In this document: positions 23,665 through 35,639 of the stretch, one piece after another
Layout of the letters: every line of letters starts with the position of its first letter
How positions within the stretch are numbered: the first letter of the stretch is position 1
Notes under the pieces: generated by a model
Told to the model about the DNA's origin: nothing
What the model saw: the letters and a program-made list of their open reading frames with translations, nothing else
The model's database searches: none
NCBI GenBank assembly: GCA_930367215.1
Contig: OV884059.1
Location: 71,085,393 to 71,149,392, forward strand
Source of the DNA: Pollenia angustigena
Taxonomy: Eukaryota > Arthropoda > Insecta > Diptera > Polleniidae
DNA: 64,000 nucleotides
Reading direction: 5' to 3'
Program-made: the position numbers and the translations under genes

Positions 23665-25104
23665 TATAGTTTTTTCCCCCGGAGTTTTTCGATTCCCGGG
23701 AAAGCGAGAAATTTTTTTGAATTTCCCGGGATCCCGCTCCATATAAATAATACACAGTAAATTTGTTTTTTAAATAAAACAAACTTTTATAAAAAACGCA
23801 AAGTAACTTGTTTACAAAGTAAATAAAAGAAATCCTTAAATACTACAAAATTAAATGAAGATTAAAAGAGGAAATTGAATTATTATTACCTTACGGTTTA
23901 TATGTAAATTATTATCATGCTCTAGATACAAGATAAAAAATTAAGATAAACATAACAATTTAATTCATAAAACAATAATAAAAACAAACACAAATTGAGG
24001 TACTCAAGATATGAGATCAAAAAGTTAATTCATAAAAAAGATAAAATATTTTAAATAAATATATTAAAATTTTTTAACGGCTTAGGAAATAACTTTCTTA
24101 CACACTCAAAGCGCTTAGTAAGTCGTCAAAAAGTATATTGATTATTTTATTTGCTAATTACCATGTTTCCGAAAAATTTCGTTCATTTTTTTACCGAGGT
24201 TGGATAAATAGTTAAAAGTGCACCGTTGTAGAAGGCTTTTGATTCACAATAAGAAGCATTTTTTTTATAAACAACGTCTATGTCAGTCAAATGTATGTCA
24301 AGGTTCATGCAAAAAATAGCATCAACCTCTTACAAACCTTTTCATTTCATTAGGTCTATCTGTAATCTTTAGGACAATGTGTTTTTCAAATTGTATGTTG
24401 TAGTATCTTACACGAGTTTCCAAATTTTTTTTTATTTCGGTTTCCCCGCACTTCAAGGGTATATAAACCAACAAAAAAATTTGTGTTTATCACCTAATAA
24501 ACATATCGCTCCTTCATTGCAACATAGTCATACCTTAAAAAATCAAAAATTGTAAGTAATTTAAGCAAAGTGTTCATACATGCCTTCTCGTATTTTATCT
24601 CAAACTGAACCGAAGTTATAGCAAAATATATCTTTAAATCGGTACATTTTGAAAACTTTAATCGCATTTTGCAAAGTTCATTTGTTTTTGTAGATATGAC
24701 TATGTTACAAAAAAGGAGCTATATGTTTAGGTATCTGCTACTTTAAAGACTTGTCCATGGACAATTAAACTTTACTACCTGTATCTTATTTTGAATTAAT
24801 GTTCTTTATTAACTTTTCACTTCACTAAATTTATTAATTATCAACTGTTGCACTGTCTATTCTGCTTTAAGTAGATTTATTGCATCAGGAGACATTGATT
24901 TACGTATGTACTCACTTTTTGTAATTGATCTAATCGACAACCCATCCACATATGCTTATTTTAAGAGAATAGAAAACTAAATTTCAAAGTATAAATAGCT
25001 GTTTTCTTAAACTATGAGGAATTTTTTATTTCCCGGGATCCCGCATGAAAAATCCCGGAATAGCGGGAAATATAATTATTGAAATTCCCAGGAAAAAAAC
25101 CCTA
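23665..25104. mobile_element. Innermost hAT element of the nest, 1440 bp
   Basis: The ends TATAGTTTTTTCCCCCGG and (inverted) TAGGGTTTTTTTCCTGGG pair, flanked by TGTATAAC (23657-23664 and 25105-25112), a perfect TSD. TTCCCGGGATCCCGC occurs close to each end in mirror position. No coding sequence. Confidence 0.85.
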
Positions 25105-25506
25105 TGTATAACCGTTCTATTACTCTGTTACTAAATGTAGAGCTAGTTGCGCTTTACACCAAAATATAAAAAAAGTAAACTATACATATAAAATTTTTTG
25201 AGAAACAATTTAAATAACTTCTGGCGTTACGTTACAACGCTGGAACGGCCCATATAAATCATATCATGAAAGTAGAAAATGTTTTTATTGTATTATCCTT
25301 TTTAAATTATATATATTTTTACCATTTGCGTAATTGTCACAATATTACCATTGAAAACGATGTAGTGAAAGGTAATCCAACGACATCAAAAAATGTCGAA
25401 CTTGGTCCAAGGAAAAACACTAAAAGAGATACAGCCTTTGTTCTATAGAAGAAATTGTATGCAGAAGTTAAGCTGAAGATGGTAGGTAGTAAGATCTGAC
25501 TATTAA

Positions 25507-25858
25507 AGCCTAGATTACACTATCTCACAAGTCTTACGTATTCCATAATACTTTGGGAGATAGAAATCTAATGAGTTTTGTTGCGACTGTCAACAAATCT
25601 AATGTAACATGACAGTTTGTGTTCACACCATCACACAAAGTATAAACACTCACACATGAAATAAAATGCAACCCTGATCCAATGAAAAGTATTATTGTTT
25701 AGAAATTTTTCAAAAAACGATAAGTCGCATGGGATGTCAAACTTTTTTCATAATACTTGTCATTTTCGTGACACATTGCATTCACACTATCACAATTTGT
25801 CATATTACTTGAGTTTTTGACATGTATAAATACAAAGTATAATAGTGTACTCTAGCCT
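25507..25858. mobile_element. TIR element with TAA duplication
   Basis: AGCCTAGATTACACTAT and (inverted) AGGCTAGAGTACACTAT are the ends, with TAA on both sides (25504-25506, 25859-25861). The interior is rich in TCACA/TGTGA words. Same type as 27193-27699. Confidence 0.75.
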
Positions 25859-26889
25859 TAAGGAATTAAGGGTTTTACAATGCCTTTAAGGAATACAACG
25901 ATATGTGACGCAAAAAATAGAAAGGGACCTAAGGGTTTTGCCATTTTAGAGATTTAAATACGTGTAAATTTGGTGTACCATCACTGAGAGTATTGGTATT
26001 GGTCTCATTTGAAAGGGACACATCTCATCCTTGTTGGTTAACCTTGAAAGCTCGCGTAGGTAGGTCCCTACCTCTTGTTTTGTGTAGTTGGATTTTAGTG
26101 TTCCCTTTACCTTACTGGTCCCTTTCTATATGCGCTGTCACTTATGGAGTTAAGATGAAAAGATTAACTTTAAAAAAAGAAGAATTCATAGCAGATTTGC
26201 AAAAAAATGAAGATTTTCCATAGTGTAGATCAATGGACGAATGTAACTTATTAAAAATACTTCTTAAAAATAATTCTTTTTATTCGTTTTTCTTATCGAT
26301 TAATCGAATAATTTAATAGATTTAATCGAACAAAGTTGAAATGCGAATAATTGACACTTCTAGTTACATTCCTCTTATTGAATTCATTTTAGAAGATCTC
26401 AAAACACTTTTCCCAATAGATATCCTAAATGTATTGAACATACCTAAACTTCCACCTCAAAGTGTAATCAAGTCATATACAGATACAAAACTTTTGAAAC
26501 TAAAACTAGCGGATGAGCTGATTATATTTGATAAAAGAGATAAACACCTACTAAGATCTAAACTTGAACCTGATCTATCAGAGAACGTTGTAGATGCTTT
26601 AATAAACTGTGATGAAGATATCTACCCAAATCTAAGAAAAATATTTCAAATGACAGACATACTGTACTGTCTAAATTTGTCTCACAAGGAAATCATAAAT
26701 TGCTTATTTAAAAATAGTAATATATGTTGAACTGATCTTATATTTTATTTAACGTTTTTGTTAAGTTTTTTTTAATACATTATACACATATTGTTTTTAA
26801 TAAACTTTTAAAAACAAATTTTTTACTCTTTGTATCATACAAAATTTCCCCCCCGTAAAGCTCAAGCTGGATCCGCGCCTGCACCTAAT

Positions 26890-27189
26890 TAATCACCTTT
26901 CAACGCCAAACAGAGGTCGCTTTTTAAGTATTTTTTTTCCAGTAAGCCGCAAGGATGCATTATTTAGTTTAAAAGTTTTCAAATGGGAACAAAGAATTTT
27001 TTTTTTAATTGAACCTGACCTTCGTCTAGACAAAACAAAAAATCTTGTTTTTGGGGAAAAAATCTTAAAAAATAAGGTAAAATCTTACTTCTGGCAGCAC
27101 TGATCCCAAGAAAAACTTTGATAAAAGAATTTTTGTGTATGAAAATCTATGGATTAATTCGTTTTTTATTCCCGATAAAGTAAAACTAC
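26890..27189. other. Intergenic stretch with a possible lone hAT end
   Basis: CTTCTGGCAGCACTG ending at 27103 resembles a hAT right end, but no partner was found. No gene. Confidence 0.35.
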
Positions 27190-27192
27190 TTA

Positions 27193-27699
27193 AGCCTGGT
27201 ACTCTGTTCAACATTTCACGTGAAATGCTGTCAAAATGCATATGAAAAAAACTTGTGCGGAATATCTATGAAATAATGTTGATTGAGTTGTACTCTGTTT
27301 ATTTTGTGAAAAAGTTCCGAAATGTTTCTGGCAACATTTTTTTACAACTGCGAAATAATGTAAGCTACCTTTATTTCACGTGGAATTTTAAGCAAAAGCA
27401 AAAAAGTATGAACTTAATATTAAATAAGAAATAAAAAATTAAAATAACACAACCGGTAACAGTTTTTTATCCATATTTACTTTCTTTTTTATAAAATTTT
27501 TTATTAAAAAAAATAATTTTAGTAAAATACATGTGGCGTTTGTTTACATACACGAAACAATGTGGCATACTTTAAAGGAATAAAAACGTCAAATTGTACA
27601 AACTTGCAAGATTGGTAACATTGATAAATGCCAAAATTTTCGTGTGGAATAATCAATGTTGCTCAACATTTTTCACAAATTTGAACAGAGTACTAGGCT
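27193..27699. mobile_element. TIR element with TTA duplication
   Basis: AGCCTGGTACTCTGTTCAA and (inverted) AGCCTAGTACTCTGTTCAA pair, with TTA on both sides (27190-27192, 27700-27702). The interior has mirrored TTTCACGTG/ACGTGGAAT words. A partial second copy in inverse orientation begins at 27828. Confidence 0.8.
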
Positions 27700-27930
27700 T
27701 TAGTTTTTACAATTTGTATCGCAAATTTGTGTAGAGCAACATGTTTAATATATGTTTGCAACATGCTGCTTTACACAAATTTGCGATAAAAAATGTCAAC
27801 TGAATGCAAACTAAAACTAATGGCTAAAGCCTAGTACTCTGTTCGAACCTGCGAAAAATGTTGAGCAACATTGATTATTTCACACGAAAATTTTGTCATG
27901 TATCAATGTTATCTATCCTGCAAGTATGCA
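27604..27930. repeat. About 330-bp imperfect palindrome
   Basis: The right half of 27193-27699 and the partial inverted copy at 27828-27930 form outer arms (AATGTTGAGCAACATTGATT-like, AGAGTACTAGGCTTTAG). An inner hairpin (27703-27816) has arms TATCGCAAATTTGTGTA / TACACAAATTTGCGATA. The DNA or its transcript could fold into a long cruciform or hairpin. Confidence 0.75.
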
Positions 27931-30000
27931 ACATTATTTTTGAATGTAAGCAAAAACCATAGATGGGGGTAGTACAATAAAGGTTGACTTAAATCAACAT
28001 TGCACTTTCACTAAATAAAACCGCAATAAATTATTTTTTACAAATTTGTACCTTGCAATCAAAAAGCTGTACGAAAACATAATATCACTAAAATTTAAAA
28101 AAATTTAATTTTGTACTTGCATTTTTGATTTTTCCGATGATATGCCTAATCATAGACAATTAAACTAAATGAAATTCTGTCAATAACGGAATAATTCTTG
28201 GATTGAATCATGCAAAAACAAGTTTTGTATTTTAAATTGTGTGCAAAATTTTTAGCCAAATAAGTGAAGAAAAAAAAATTGCAATAAACTGATGATTGCT
28301 TGATTTTAAATCAAACTATTTTTTTATCACAAAATGTTTTAACATTATATACTACGTTTATACGCAGCACTTATTCGCAAATAAATATATTGCAAGTAGA
28401 GAATATTGCCGCATAAACAGTGAATTAAATTTTTATTTGCAAATAGCTAACTCATGAAAACAATTCCTTATTAACGACACTATTTGCAAATAAGATTTTA
28501 AGCATTGCCACACTTTTAACCGTTTTACGTTTTTATTTCGATGTGGCACATTCATATGACAACAAAAGTAAAATTAAATCAATAATGTGCAAATAAATGT
28601 AAAAATACACAATAATTTTTGATCTTTTTCATTTAAAAAATAAAAAGTTTATATACATACAGTGCTACTAAATCAATAAATTTTCCATCTGGCATCAACG
28701 TACGCAAAATAGAAGTCAACTTTGGCTGACAGTAGTGAAATGTAAAAATCTGCGCAATGGAACGGAATATACAAAAGTGATTAATTTATTTTAAAAGTGT
28801 ATTAATGTAGGTCTCCATCCAGTATTTACAAAATAAAATATCTCTCTTGGTTTTTGTTTAATTGGCTTATTTACCGGTCGCGAACGTACGGATCGCGAAC
28901 GTACGATTTTTCCCATAAATGTCTTCAAATTTCCTTAACAAAAAACATAATAATCCTTTTACAATTGATTGAAATGAAGAGATTATGAAGAAAGAGTGTA
29001 AACATAACATATTTTTTGCATGTAAAATAAGTATAGAAAAATGTCTTTAGAAGTAGAAAATAAAGAAAAATATAAAATTTTCCAACCCAATTTCCTCAAG
29101 TAAAACAGCTGCGATATGATATGAAACCATTCTTTTATAAGAACAAAGACTTTTTTTATAATAAAAAGCAATAAAAGACGATGATAATCAACATTTTATT
29201 TTTTCATCCTGGTAGACCATTCTGGGGAAATGCCCATATACAAAATGACACCATTTGCGTTAATAAATCAAACATCACAAACAAAGCATTTGGCCATAGC
29301 ATTATTTTCCAATGTAAAACGTTTAAATATCTAAGTTTTGATTGAGTTAGTAGAATTTTCTTAAAGCATTTTGGTATTTAAAGCAATTTTCACCACACAC
29401 ATAGTGTGGAACTATCGTATAAATTTCCGAAAATATTTGTTTCTTTCTTCAATTAATTTTCCGATATCAAACAAATTTTTATTTAATTACGACCAATTTC
29501 AGATATATTACTATAACTGTATTTTGTAATATTCACATTTATAGTTATAGTTAAGTATAACTGAAACTTAGTGAAATTTGCCGTTAATCTATAAGCTCAA
29601 AAAAATTGTTTGGTTTATTTTTTTTTTCACAAAATTTTAAAATATTTTATCAATATAAAAGAATTTTTTTTTTCAGTTGTGTTAAATTTATGCACTGTTA
29701 ACATCCTGATAAAAGGAAATACTAATGAGGGCTTTAAAGGTTATCATATGTCTTAAAATAATACCACTAAAAAATATGAATGATTTGAGCAACCCCTAAT
29801 TTAATCTGTGTATTTTTTGACAAAACAATAAACGTAGTAAAAAAATTCTAATTATTTTACAACATTTTTTGTTTGCAACACAACAACAATTTTTTTAAAT
29901 ATTAAGACAATATAGCTTGATAGCAAACCGTTAAAAATTCCCAAATGTGTATTTCTTAATATCATTGTTTTTTGGAGACTAAACCAAAAAATCACTACAA
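27931..30000. other. Intergenic stretch
   Basis: No gene recognised. TCGCGAACGTACG occurs twice in tandem around 28878-28905. Otherwise AT-rich and featureless. Confidence 0.4.
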
Positions 30001-30002
30001 AA

Positions 30003-30122
30003 ACAGTACAAAGTGTAAAAAAACAGTACATTTGCGTACTGTTTTGGGTGTTGTGCATAAAACAGTACAATTGACAAAAATCAGTACATGTACTGCTAAA
30101 AACAGTAAGTCTGGCAACCCTA
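30003..30122 (-). mobile_element. Right end of a hAT-like element
   Basis: It ends CTGGCAACCCTA at 30122 (inverse TAGGGTTGCCAG). The preceding 115 bp contain seven AACAGTAC/GTACTG words in both orientations, as subterminal repeats. No left end found. Confidence 0.45.
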
Positions 30123-32512
30123 CACTGTTCACACTTCCATATAACTCGACTATGGCTTTCGCGGCATCGCAATTGTTTTTTTTTTTTCCTTTTGAAAAGT
30201 AATATTAGTAGCATTAGTGGCTACAACAGACGCCAGCAAGCGTTTCAGTATTCGAAATTTCTGCGTGTCGATTCGAAGGTAGTTGCGAACAATATGACGC
30301 TGAAACTCTCACAGGTTCACTTGGGCCTTGTTTGCGGTTTTTTAAGTGTCCACGCGTTGACCACAACGGATCTCAACATTGTGGTAAGAAGCGGCCACCG
30401 CCATTTCTTCCCTCCGAATTTTAGTCTATAATTGTTGAGAGCTTGGGCATGAAGATCAACTTAGGTTGGGCGACATTAATTTTAGCCTTTTTAATGAACA
30501 CCATCGACTAACGGTATGCAATGGCTCTACACCTTCGAAATTTGAACCCAGGGTTACTGCATTGTTGTTGTTCCACTTCAAAAATACTATTTTATTGTTT
30601 ATCTTTTCTTTTTTGAAATAATTTTGTTTTAAGCAGGCATTTGTTTGTTCTTCTATCACGAACAGTCCCAATATTTAGAAATCCTTTTTCTTTCAACGTA
30701 ACCAGTAGCTAGTAAAATCAATAACTAAATGAACCAGTTTTTAAAGAGCCAAATTTCAACAGTTTCGACTGGATTTTTTTCCGTTTAGGTTTGAAACCAT
30801 ACGGCACTAATTGCCAATAAAATAATTGTTAGTATGCATCTCAATATTACACATACTTTCTGTCTATTTAGGGATTTTGTCGGTGGGCTTTGTTGATATT
30901 ATTGTACGCCGTAATTGTTCAAATGGAACATTGTCTCCGCTTTCGCTACCATAAAATACAGCTATTTCCCTTGGCACATCGTATGTTTTACGGCCATCTT
31001 CAATATTTTTGGCAATACCTTTTTCTTCATCTGTATTTTAATCCGGGTTTGGAGGTATAATAGAAAATTTTGCGAAAAAATATCGATCGATATGAAAATT
31101 GCAATTATTTATTCCTGCGGTATACACTTTCTGCGAAGCAAATTTAACATCCCTGTTTTAATTAATGCGGTTAGAACGAAGAGTTTTATGCTATAAATCT
31201 GAAGACGTGTTACAAATGAAGGATAGAGAGTAAGTTCAAAAATAAAAAAAAATTTCAGGATAAATCTATTATTAATATGTTTTAAACCACAAGCAATGCC
31301 TTGATTTTTTTTTATTAAATCAACCATTGCTTCTATTTGCGATTTACTTGAGTTTTTTTCCTTTTTACTCCTATAAAAATATAAAAAAATCAAAATAAAA
31401 GAATTTTTCTTTCAAATTTTACAATTTCTTAAACTTTTGTTCTTTCCGTTATAAAATTTGAGCATAAGGAAAATGGAGAAATATATCTACATTGCGAAAT
31501 CAATAATATGGCAATACCGTCAAGGTAGACATGATACCGCAATAACGGTAGGATACCACACAAACGGAATGAATAATTACAAATTTGGCTTTCGCACAAA
31601 AATTGCTTTCCGCACTTGCGGAACGGAATCAATAATGCCACCCAATATTCATGATGATCATCCTCAAATTCAGTTACTAAAATGTCTACCATAAAAACTT
31701 GAAGATTGAATGGTTGTAAATTCAATTTTTTATGGGCAAAATCTAAAAACAAAAATATAAACCCACTTAGCCCTTGTACTTGATTGGGTGCACCGATTTT
31801 TCTACTCGCCCAGCGTTGTTTCAATGAGTTTTATATATTCCAACTTTTTATAAATTAAAAGCACGGTTATTTTACTATGCACAACTGTAACAAATAGTCG
31901 CTATAACAAAACAGGGTTTTCTCCACGCAGCTGAAAGATCACTGACCTAACAAATATTTGCAAAATTCATGCAGAGGTATAAAAACTAAACAAAATACAC
32001 AGTAACGGTTTATTTTTAATCACGTAAAAATTAATGCTGGCAGTACCATAAATAAAATCAACTGCAAGTTATATTAAATTTAATTGGAAAGCATATTTTT
32101 AGGATGTGTATGTTTAATGTTATCAGTAAACTAAGTAACGTTAGCCTTATGTAGTTAACATTACGTTTCATTTTAGATTTAATACAATGTTAAACTTTTA
32201 ATTTTTATAGTTTTTAAAACACTGCGATCGAACGTATGGCAATTAATTATTATTATTATTAAACTAATCTCCAAATGAAAAGATAATCACATAGCTTATA
32301 TAACAAGAAAAAATGTAAATTAAACATTTATATTACCTACATACATGTAAAGAAATATTAACTAAATCACCAGAAAATATGGCTTGCACCATTCTCGTCC
32401 AAGCCAAAAATTTATTATTGTAAACATATGTATGTGTGGATTGTGGTTTAAGCAAAAGGTTATGACTTAAAGCGAACTTAAATTTACTTAAATACAGCTA
32501 AACAAAATTTAT
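30123..32512. other. Intergenic stretch with unidentified open segments
   Basis: The minus strand around 31109-31824 has long open segments containing SSKSQIEAMVDLIKKNQGIA, reminiscent of Myb/SANT- or MADF-type DNA-binding domains encoded by PIF/Harbinger elements. The similarity is weak and no catalytic domain was recognised. A tRNA B-box-like phrase (minus-strand GGTTCAAATTTCG, about 30537) was too weak to call. Confidence 0.3.
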
Positions 32513-32649
32513 AGCCTGTTCGTCGATTTCGAACGTTAACGTTCGCATAGAAAATTATATTCAAAACAAAAACAAAATTCGAAAATTTGTTTTTGTTTTA
32601 AATGTAATTTTCTATGCGAAAGTTAACGTTCGAAATCGACGAACAGGCT
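32513..32649. repeat. 137-bp near-perfect palindrome
   Basis: AGCCTGTTCGTCGATTTCGA at the left is exactly inverted at the right. The arms continue for about 45 bp (with AACGTTAACGTTCGCATAGA in the left arm) and close on an A/T-rich centre. It is likely a foldback MITE. It abuts the next TIR element by 7 bp. Confidence 0.9.
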
Positions 32650-32845
32650 GTTATACTAGAGTAATTCACGTCACCATTTTTAGTCTTGCAAGAATGCGAA
32701 GTTTTTTTCGAAACATAACAACATATGTATGTAGAAAATAATTTCTCACTGAATCTTTCACCTGGCACTACCCTTGAGAGAGTTCGAAAAATCAAGTTCT
32801 TGCACAAAACATATCGAGCCTTTGCTGCAATAGAGTAATATCTTA

Positions 32846-33407
32846 TGGCGATTTCTTTTCTGGAAAAAATATGTTACAGTATATACATGTTACATTGTGT
32901 AATGTTACTGGAAGTGTTACATGTTGTGCAATTTCAATATAACACAATTAGCTGCTTTTATTTACAACTATTACACTTTCATCATTAATGTACTTCATGA
33001 GCGATTTTTAAAGCTATTTGAGCGGTTTCTGCACGCAATTATGGCTTGGAAACAAATATTGACATCACTAATGGCTTAGAAAAATTTAAACGATTATAAT
33101 ATAAATAGACTTTTTTTTATTTTATTGTGCAAATATATTTATATTATGTTTTAAAATAATTTTTTTACAAAATTATGAGCGGTTGTACAAACAAAGTAGT
33201 AAGTACCAAAGTTGTAAGACAGGACAGTATGAACACCTTAAGTAAAAGTAAGGGTAAAACATGCCACATGTTTTGCATGTTTTTTATCAACATATTCACA
33301 AAAGAACTTGAAAATTTTTCCCACAGTTGTATTTTTTGTACAAACGAACACAAAAATGTAGAACATGTAACATTAATGCAACATATTTCTCAGAAAAGAA
33401 ATCGCCA
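32846..33407. mobile_element. 562-bp TIR element with TTA duplication
   Basis: TGGCGATTTCTTTTCTG and (inverted) TGGCGATTTCTTTTCTG are identical for 17 bp. TTA flanks both sides (32843-32845, 33408-33410). The interior contains ACATGTTACA-type inverted words. No coding sequence. Confidence 0.85.
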
Positions 33408-33699
33408 TTAATTTTGAATTTTCTAGCACCTTAAAATTGAATTCTTGTATGAAATTTTTATCTAAAAAAAAAGTGCCAAACAGAGCAATTATTAATGTAG
33501 GTAATCATCAACCGTATTTTTTTTATTTTTTTTGTGCAACAAGCCAAAATTAAACGGATATTTTTTTATTTAATCAAAATGAATGCTGCAAAATATAAAA
33601 CAAATCAAAATTCAAGAAATATAAAAAATGGACAGACTTAAGACAATCAAAAATAAACTCTAACAAAAGATGGCGTCGTTACAAATAGAAAACAAAGCG

Positions 33700-35407
33700 T
33701 ACTTTTCCGCCACCTTGGACTGCTTTTATTTTCCTTGTTTATAAACGACTTACCACAAGTTATTCAGTTTTCAAATGTTTTAATGTATGCTGATGATGTG
33801 AAAATTTTCCTGAGTATTAGTGAATACTCCAACCATGTTTTACTCCAAAATGACTTGGATACGTTTTACAAATGGTGCAATTCAAATTTAATGGAACTTA
33901 ATCTAAACAAGTTAGAGTGGTATATCCGGCTATGCCGAATCTTTGATACCCTCCACCGACACTTCGAATGTTTAAGGAGTAATATCTGTTTGATGTTATT
34001 ATTATCTTAAACTGTGACGACTTGTTATTAATAATGGTTTTAGGCGACTAAACTGTTTTCCGGTAGTAGTATTTATATAGGGCCTAGGGTAAATTATGGA
34101 CCGATCATCACGAAATTTTACAGTATCATTTAAAGTCCTATAAAACTGTGACGTTCCAAATTTTGTTACGCTAGCGTTATTTTTTACGGTTTTAGGCGTA
34201 CTGAACTGTTTTCCGGGAGTATTGTTTATATGGGGCTTAGTGTAAATTATGGACGGATCTTCACAAAATTTAACAGCGTGATTTCCAGTCAAATAAAACA
34301 AATTTTTGCAAAATCTTATCTCATTCCGTGCCTTGTTCCAGCATTTATGTTATTTTTTGTAACAAAATTATAAATTTTTTTAGGTGGTGGTTCCACATTT
34401 TGATTCATAGCTATGGTCCTAATGAACCGATTTTGCTGGATTTCTATCCCAAACTGCTTAGGATAACTACAAGGAATTTGGCACCAAGTATGTTCATTTC
34501 TTTTGAGTTGTTCGAAAGTGAGCGTGTTTTCAACAGACGAACAGACGGACAGACAGACGGACATGGCTAAATCGACTTAGAATTACTCAAGGACCCAGAA
34601 TATATATACTTTATGGGGTCTGAGATGAATAATAAGAAAGTTTCACACGGAATGACAAACTTAATATACCCTCTTCACAACTAATTGTGGTGGAGGGTAT
34701 AAAAAGTTCAAATATATGCGTTTGGTCCGAAAGCGACCGATATCTGTAAGTTATATACTGGGCAATTATCAACTTCAAAAAGTGGATAGCTTTTAAGATC
34801 TTGGTGTTTTATTGGATCCTAAACTAAGTCTCATTAATCATATAACAATAATGGTAAACAAAGCCAGAGGAGTAATTGGTTTTATAAAACGGTGGGCTAA
34901 AGAGTTCAAAGACCCTTATGTAACTAAAACCTTATACACATCACTTGTGAGACCTATTTTGGAGTATGCTTCCATAATTTGGGACCCTATGTACCAAACT
35001 TATATCGACAGGATAGAATCTGTGCAAAAACAGTTCCTGTTGTTCTGTCTTCAAAGTTTAAATTTCAACCCATTAAGTCTTCCATCAATGTTATTTCTAT
35101 TGAATATTATTAACGGTGATGTTTGTTCTGGTTTTCTGATCAACAATATTTCGTTCAACATTCCTCAACGACCAACACGTTACTTCTCACCATTATTTGT
35201 TCAGTTTTTTAGAGCTTATTACGCAAACGCTGGCCCTCTCAGGAGAATGTGTGTTCAATTAAATTAAAGCTTTATAATGTAACTAAAAGTAAAATAATAA
35301 TTTTTTAAATTCATAATTAATTATTTTATTTGAGTTATTAACATTTATGTTGTATTAATTGTCTGTGAGGATTAATTCCATAGACGAATAAATTAAATAA
35401 ATAAATT
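33700..35407 (+). pseudogene. Non-LTR retrotransposon RT fragment, interrupted
   Basis: It reads LFSLFINDLPQVIQFSNVLM, YADDVKIFLSISEYSNHV and NLMELNLNK (33735-33913). An insertion (33914-34704) interrupts, then it resumes ...KYMRLVRKR, LLDPKLSLINHITIMVNKAR, IGFIKRWAKEFKDPYVTKTL and VRPILEYASIIWDPMY. It ends with TCCATAGACGAATAAATTAA and a (TAAA)-type tail at about 35405. It is 5'-truncated, has stops, and is the same family as the minus-strand copy at 62040-64000. Confidence 0.85.
33914..34704. mobile_element. 791-bp insertion in the LINE fragment, class unknown
   Basis: AAGTT lies on both sides (33909-33913 and 34705-34709), consistent with a 5-bp duplication inside the LINE codon run for NKFKY. 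The ends contain GATACCCTCCACC and GGTGGAGGGTATA in inverse orientation. Internal blocks such as ACAGACGGACAGACAGACGG and TATATATACTTTATGGGGTC are typical of a repeat widespread in flies. No coding sequence. Confidence 0.6.
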
Positions 35408-35639
35408 CTGCATCTGAATTTTTGCACTTTTGGCTAAAATGAATGCTCACGTCAACTAGTGCAAAACTTCGCATTTTGGCAAGACTAAAAATTGTGACGT
35501 GAATTACTCTATTAATTCTATTGTTACTTAAATCAAGTTTTCGTTGCTTATTGCGAATTTCGCCAATTCTATTTAAATATCAACTCATATTAAAATATAG
35601 TTTTTCATATAATTTTAGTTTTATTTAACATGAAAAACG

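Larger units (their letters stand above)
22957..26362. mobile_element. hAT element nested in the transposase of 21068-26881
   Basis: The ends TAGAGTTGTCAA and (inverted) TAGAAGTGTCAA are flanked by GTTACATT on both sides (22949-22956 and 26363-26370), a perfect TSD lying inside the host reading frame. Subterminal ATTAATCGA/TCGATTAAT words recur near both ends. Inside are another hAT (23665-25104) and a TAA element (25507-25858). Short open stretches at 25266-25448 and 25993-26223 are not identified. Confidence 0.88.
22080..26730 (+). pseudogene. DUF4371/ZMYM-like hAT transposase remnant, split by a nested hAT
   Basis: Fragments in changing frames read VNAKALSPIV-type sequence, then LKNCVGVGTDWCLLMSAENG (22188-22415), CEIRWVDRHDSILHFA-type sequence and VEALEQISEWKGSISTF (about 22520-22869). 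The frame then reaches YIPNVEDYYRVVVTF at 22957. After the nested element it resumes IPLIEFILEDLKTLFPIDIL (26371 onward) to a stop at 26730. The DUF4371/RNase H-like transposase phrases (GxGTDGxxxM.., R-W-x-x-R-H-D-S) are recognisable. Stops and frameshifts make it non-functional, and the usual C-terminal hAT dimerisation block was not seen. Confidence 0.75.
21068..26881 (+). mobile_element. hAT element with broken transposase, outermost of a three-level nest
   Basis: The ends CAGGCGCGGATTCA and (inverted) CAGGCGCGGATCCA form TIRs. The flanks CACCTGAT (21060-21067) and CACCTAAT (26882-26889) are a 7-of-8 TSD. It contains the DUF4371-type transposase remnant, the TAA element 21432-21931 and the nested hAT 22957-26362. 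Removing the nested element leaves about 2.4 kb. Confidence 0.85.
32657..35512. mobile_element. TIR element with about 48-bp inverted ends and TA flanks
   Basis: TAGAGTAATTCACGTCAC followed by TTTTTAGTCTTGC is mirrored at 35460-35512 with few differences. A TA target duplication would fit. It hosts the TTA element 32846-33407 and the LINE fragment 33700-35407, which itself is interrupted. No transposase of its own seen. Confidence 0.75.

Noticed and set aside
25993..26223. Short protein-coding gene inside the nested hAT
   Set aside because: No recognisable domain and no splice partners; most likely chance open frame in transposon DNA.
31429..31824. 131-residue minus-strand gene
   Set aside because: No start context, domain or neighbour supports it; the weak Myb/SANT-like phrase lies in a different frame nearby.
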